DNA of 7,849 nucleotides. Origin: CAIVSN01 sp040383945 (lineage in GTDB: Bacteria; Patescibacteriota; Gracilibacteria; BD1-5; UBA2023). The stretch covers positions 1-7,849 of the forward strand of contig JBEICN010000041.1 of NCBI GenBank assembly GCA_040383945.1, in the 5' to 3' direction. The position numbers and the translations under genes are program-made. Below the pieces are notes generated by a model that was given only the letters and a program-made list of their open reading frames with translations, was not told the origin of the DNA and did not search any database. Position 1 is the first letter of the stretch, and each line of letters starts with the position of its first letter. This document shows, piece by piece, positions 7,668-7,849 of the stretch.

Positions 7668-7849
7668 TTAGTTGATAGAACCATTTCATCAAGCAGCTCC
7701 ATTATTACTTCCAGTTCCTCCCGCTCCTCCAGCAACGAGTTTTTGTCCGGTGTGAGAGTTGGTAACGACATTGATGGTGACTTTTCCACCTCCACCTCCT
7801 CCTCCTCCATAGGAAGCATTACCTCACTTTCCTCCTGCGGCAGAGATAG
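7668..7849 (-). CDS. Glycine-rich protein, C-terminal fragment, visible only under code 25
   Basis: Reading the minus strand in the frame ending at TAA (7670-7668) and taking TGA as Gly gives 59 residues to the window edge. They include AAGGKGGNASY, a run of eight Gly, KVTINVVTNSHTGQKLVAGG, then AGGTGSNNGAAGGNGSIN. Three TGA codons are used as Gly: plus-strand TCA at 7824, 7689 and 7686, the last two being adjacent. The run is mostly GGA with some GGT. I do not recognise a family. Low complexity with Gly, Asn, Ser and Ala around a short beta-prone stretch (KVTINVV) resembles parts of secreted, surface or fibrous proteins, but that is inference. The same DNA has an open minus frame one base over that reads as Glu-rich (ending 7589); the glycine frame is preferred because it fits the host code and has plausible composition. 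The N-terminus is outside the window. Confidence 0.7.

Noticed and set aside
7589..7819. Minus-strand Glu-rich open frame of 76 codons
   Set aside because: It is the one-base-shifted reading of the GGA-rich run, in which GGA repeats become GAG; the glycine frame with TGA as Gly continues to the window edge and fits the host code.
1..7849. Mobile elements, CRISPR arrays or defence/toxin systems
   Set aside because: No transposase, terminal inverted repeats, spaced direct repeats or recognisable defence domains are seen; gene content is housekeeping and transport.

Overview
The window reads as chromosomal DNA from a bacterium of the Candidate Phyla Radiation that translates UGA as glycine (genetic code 25, known from Gracilibacteria/BD1-5 and Absconditabacteria/SR1). 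Under the standard code three of the five protein genes fall apart and a fourth, partial one is unreadable. With UGA read as Gly all become continuous, and several UGA codons sit at glycines that are nearly invariant in their families (DnaE, MoxR, sodium:solute symporter). I count 18 in-frame UGA codons: 1 in moxR, 7 in dnaE, 7 in the symporter and 3 in the Gly-rich gene. No in-frame TAA or TAG interrupts any of these genes, and all four visible gene ends use TAA or TAG. I cannot choose between the two phyla from this window.

Layout, left to right. Positions 1-1574 hold two minus-strand genes, cmk (cytidylate kinase) followed by a MoxR-family AAA+ ATPase cut by the left edge; they may form a short operon. 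A 249-bp divergent spacer (1575-1823) carries putative promoters for cmk and dnaE. Positions 1824-5699 hold a complete dnaE on the plus strand (replicative DNA polymerase III alpha, 1291 aa). A 75-bp convergent gap follows, then a minus-strand sodium:solute symporter (5775-7247, 490 aa). A 143-bp divergent spacer has a TATAAT box for the symporter and a promoter for the plus-strand tRNA-Phe(GAA) at 7391-7465, with CCA encoded. A symmetric terminator (7482-7508) follows the tRNA. The right edge holds the C-terminal 59 codons of a minus-strand glycine-rich protein (7668-7849), visible only under code 25.

The genes are not an obvious pathway: they cover DNA replication, CMP/dCMP phosphorylation, an AAA+ chaperone-like ATPase, Na+-coupled solute uptake, a tRNA and a probable surface or structural protein. 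No transposon, CRISPR array, phage gene or defence system is visible. The most interesting features are the recoding itself, a DnaE PHP domain that has lost several metal-ligand positions, a tandem UGA-UGA Gly-Gly pair, and the absence of clear Shine-Dalgarno sites before all four visible starts.
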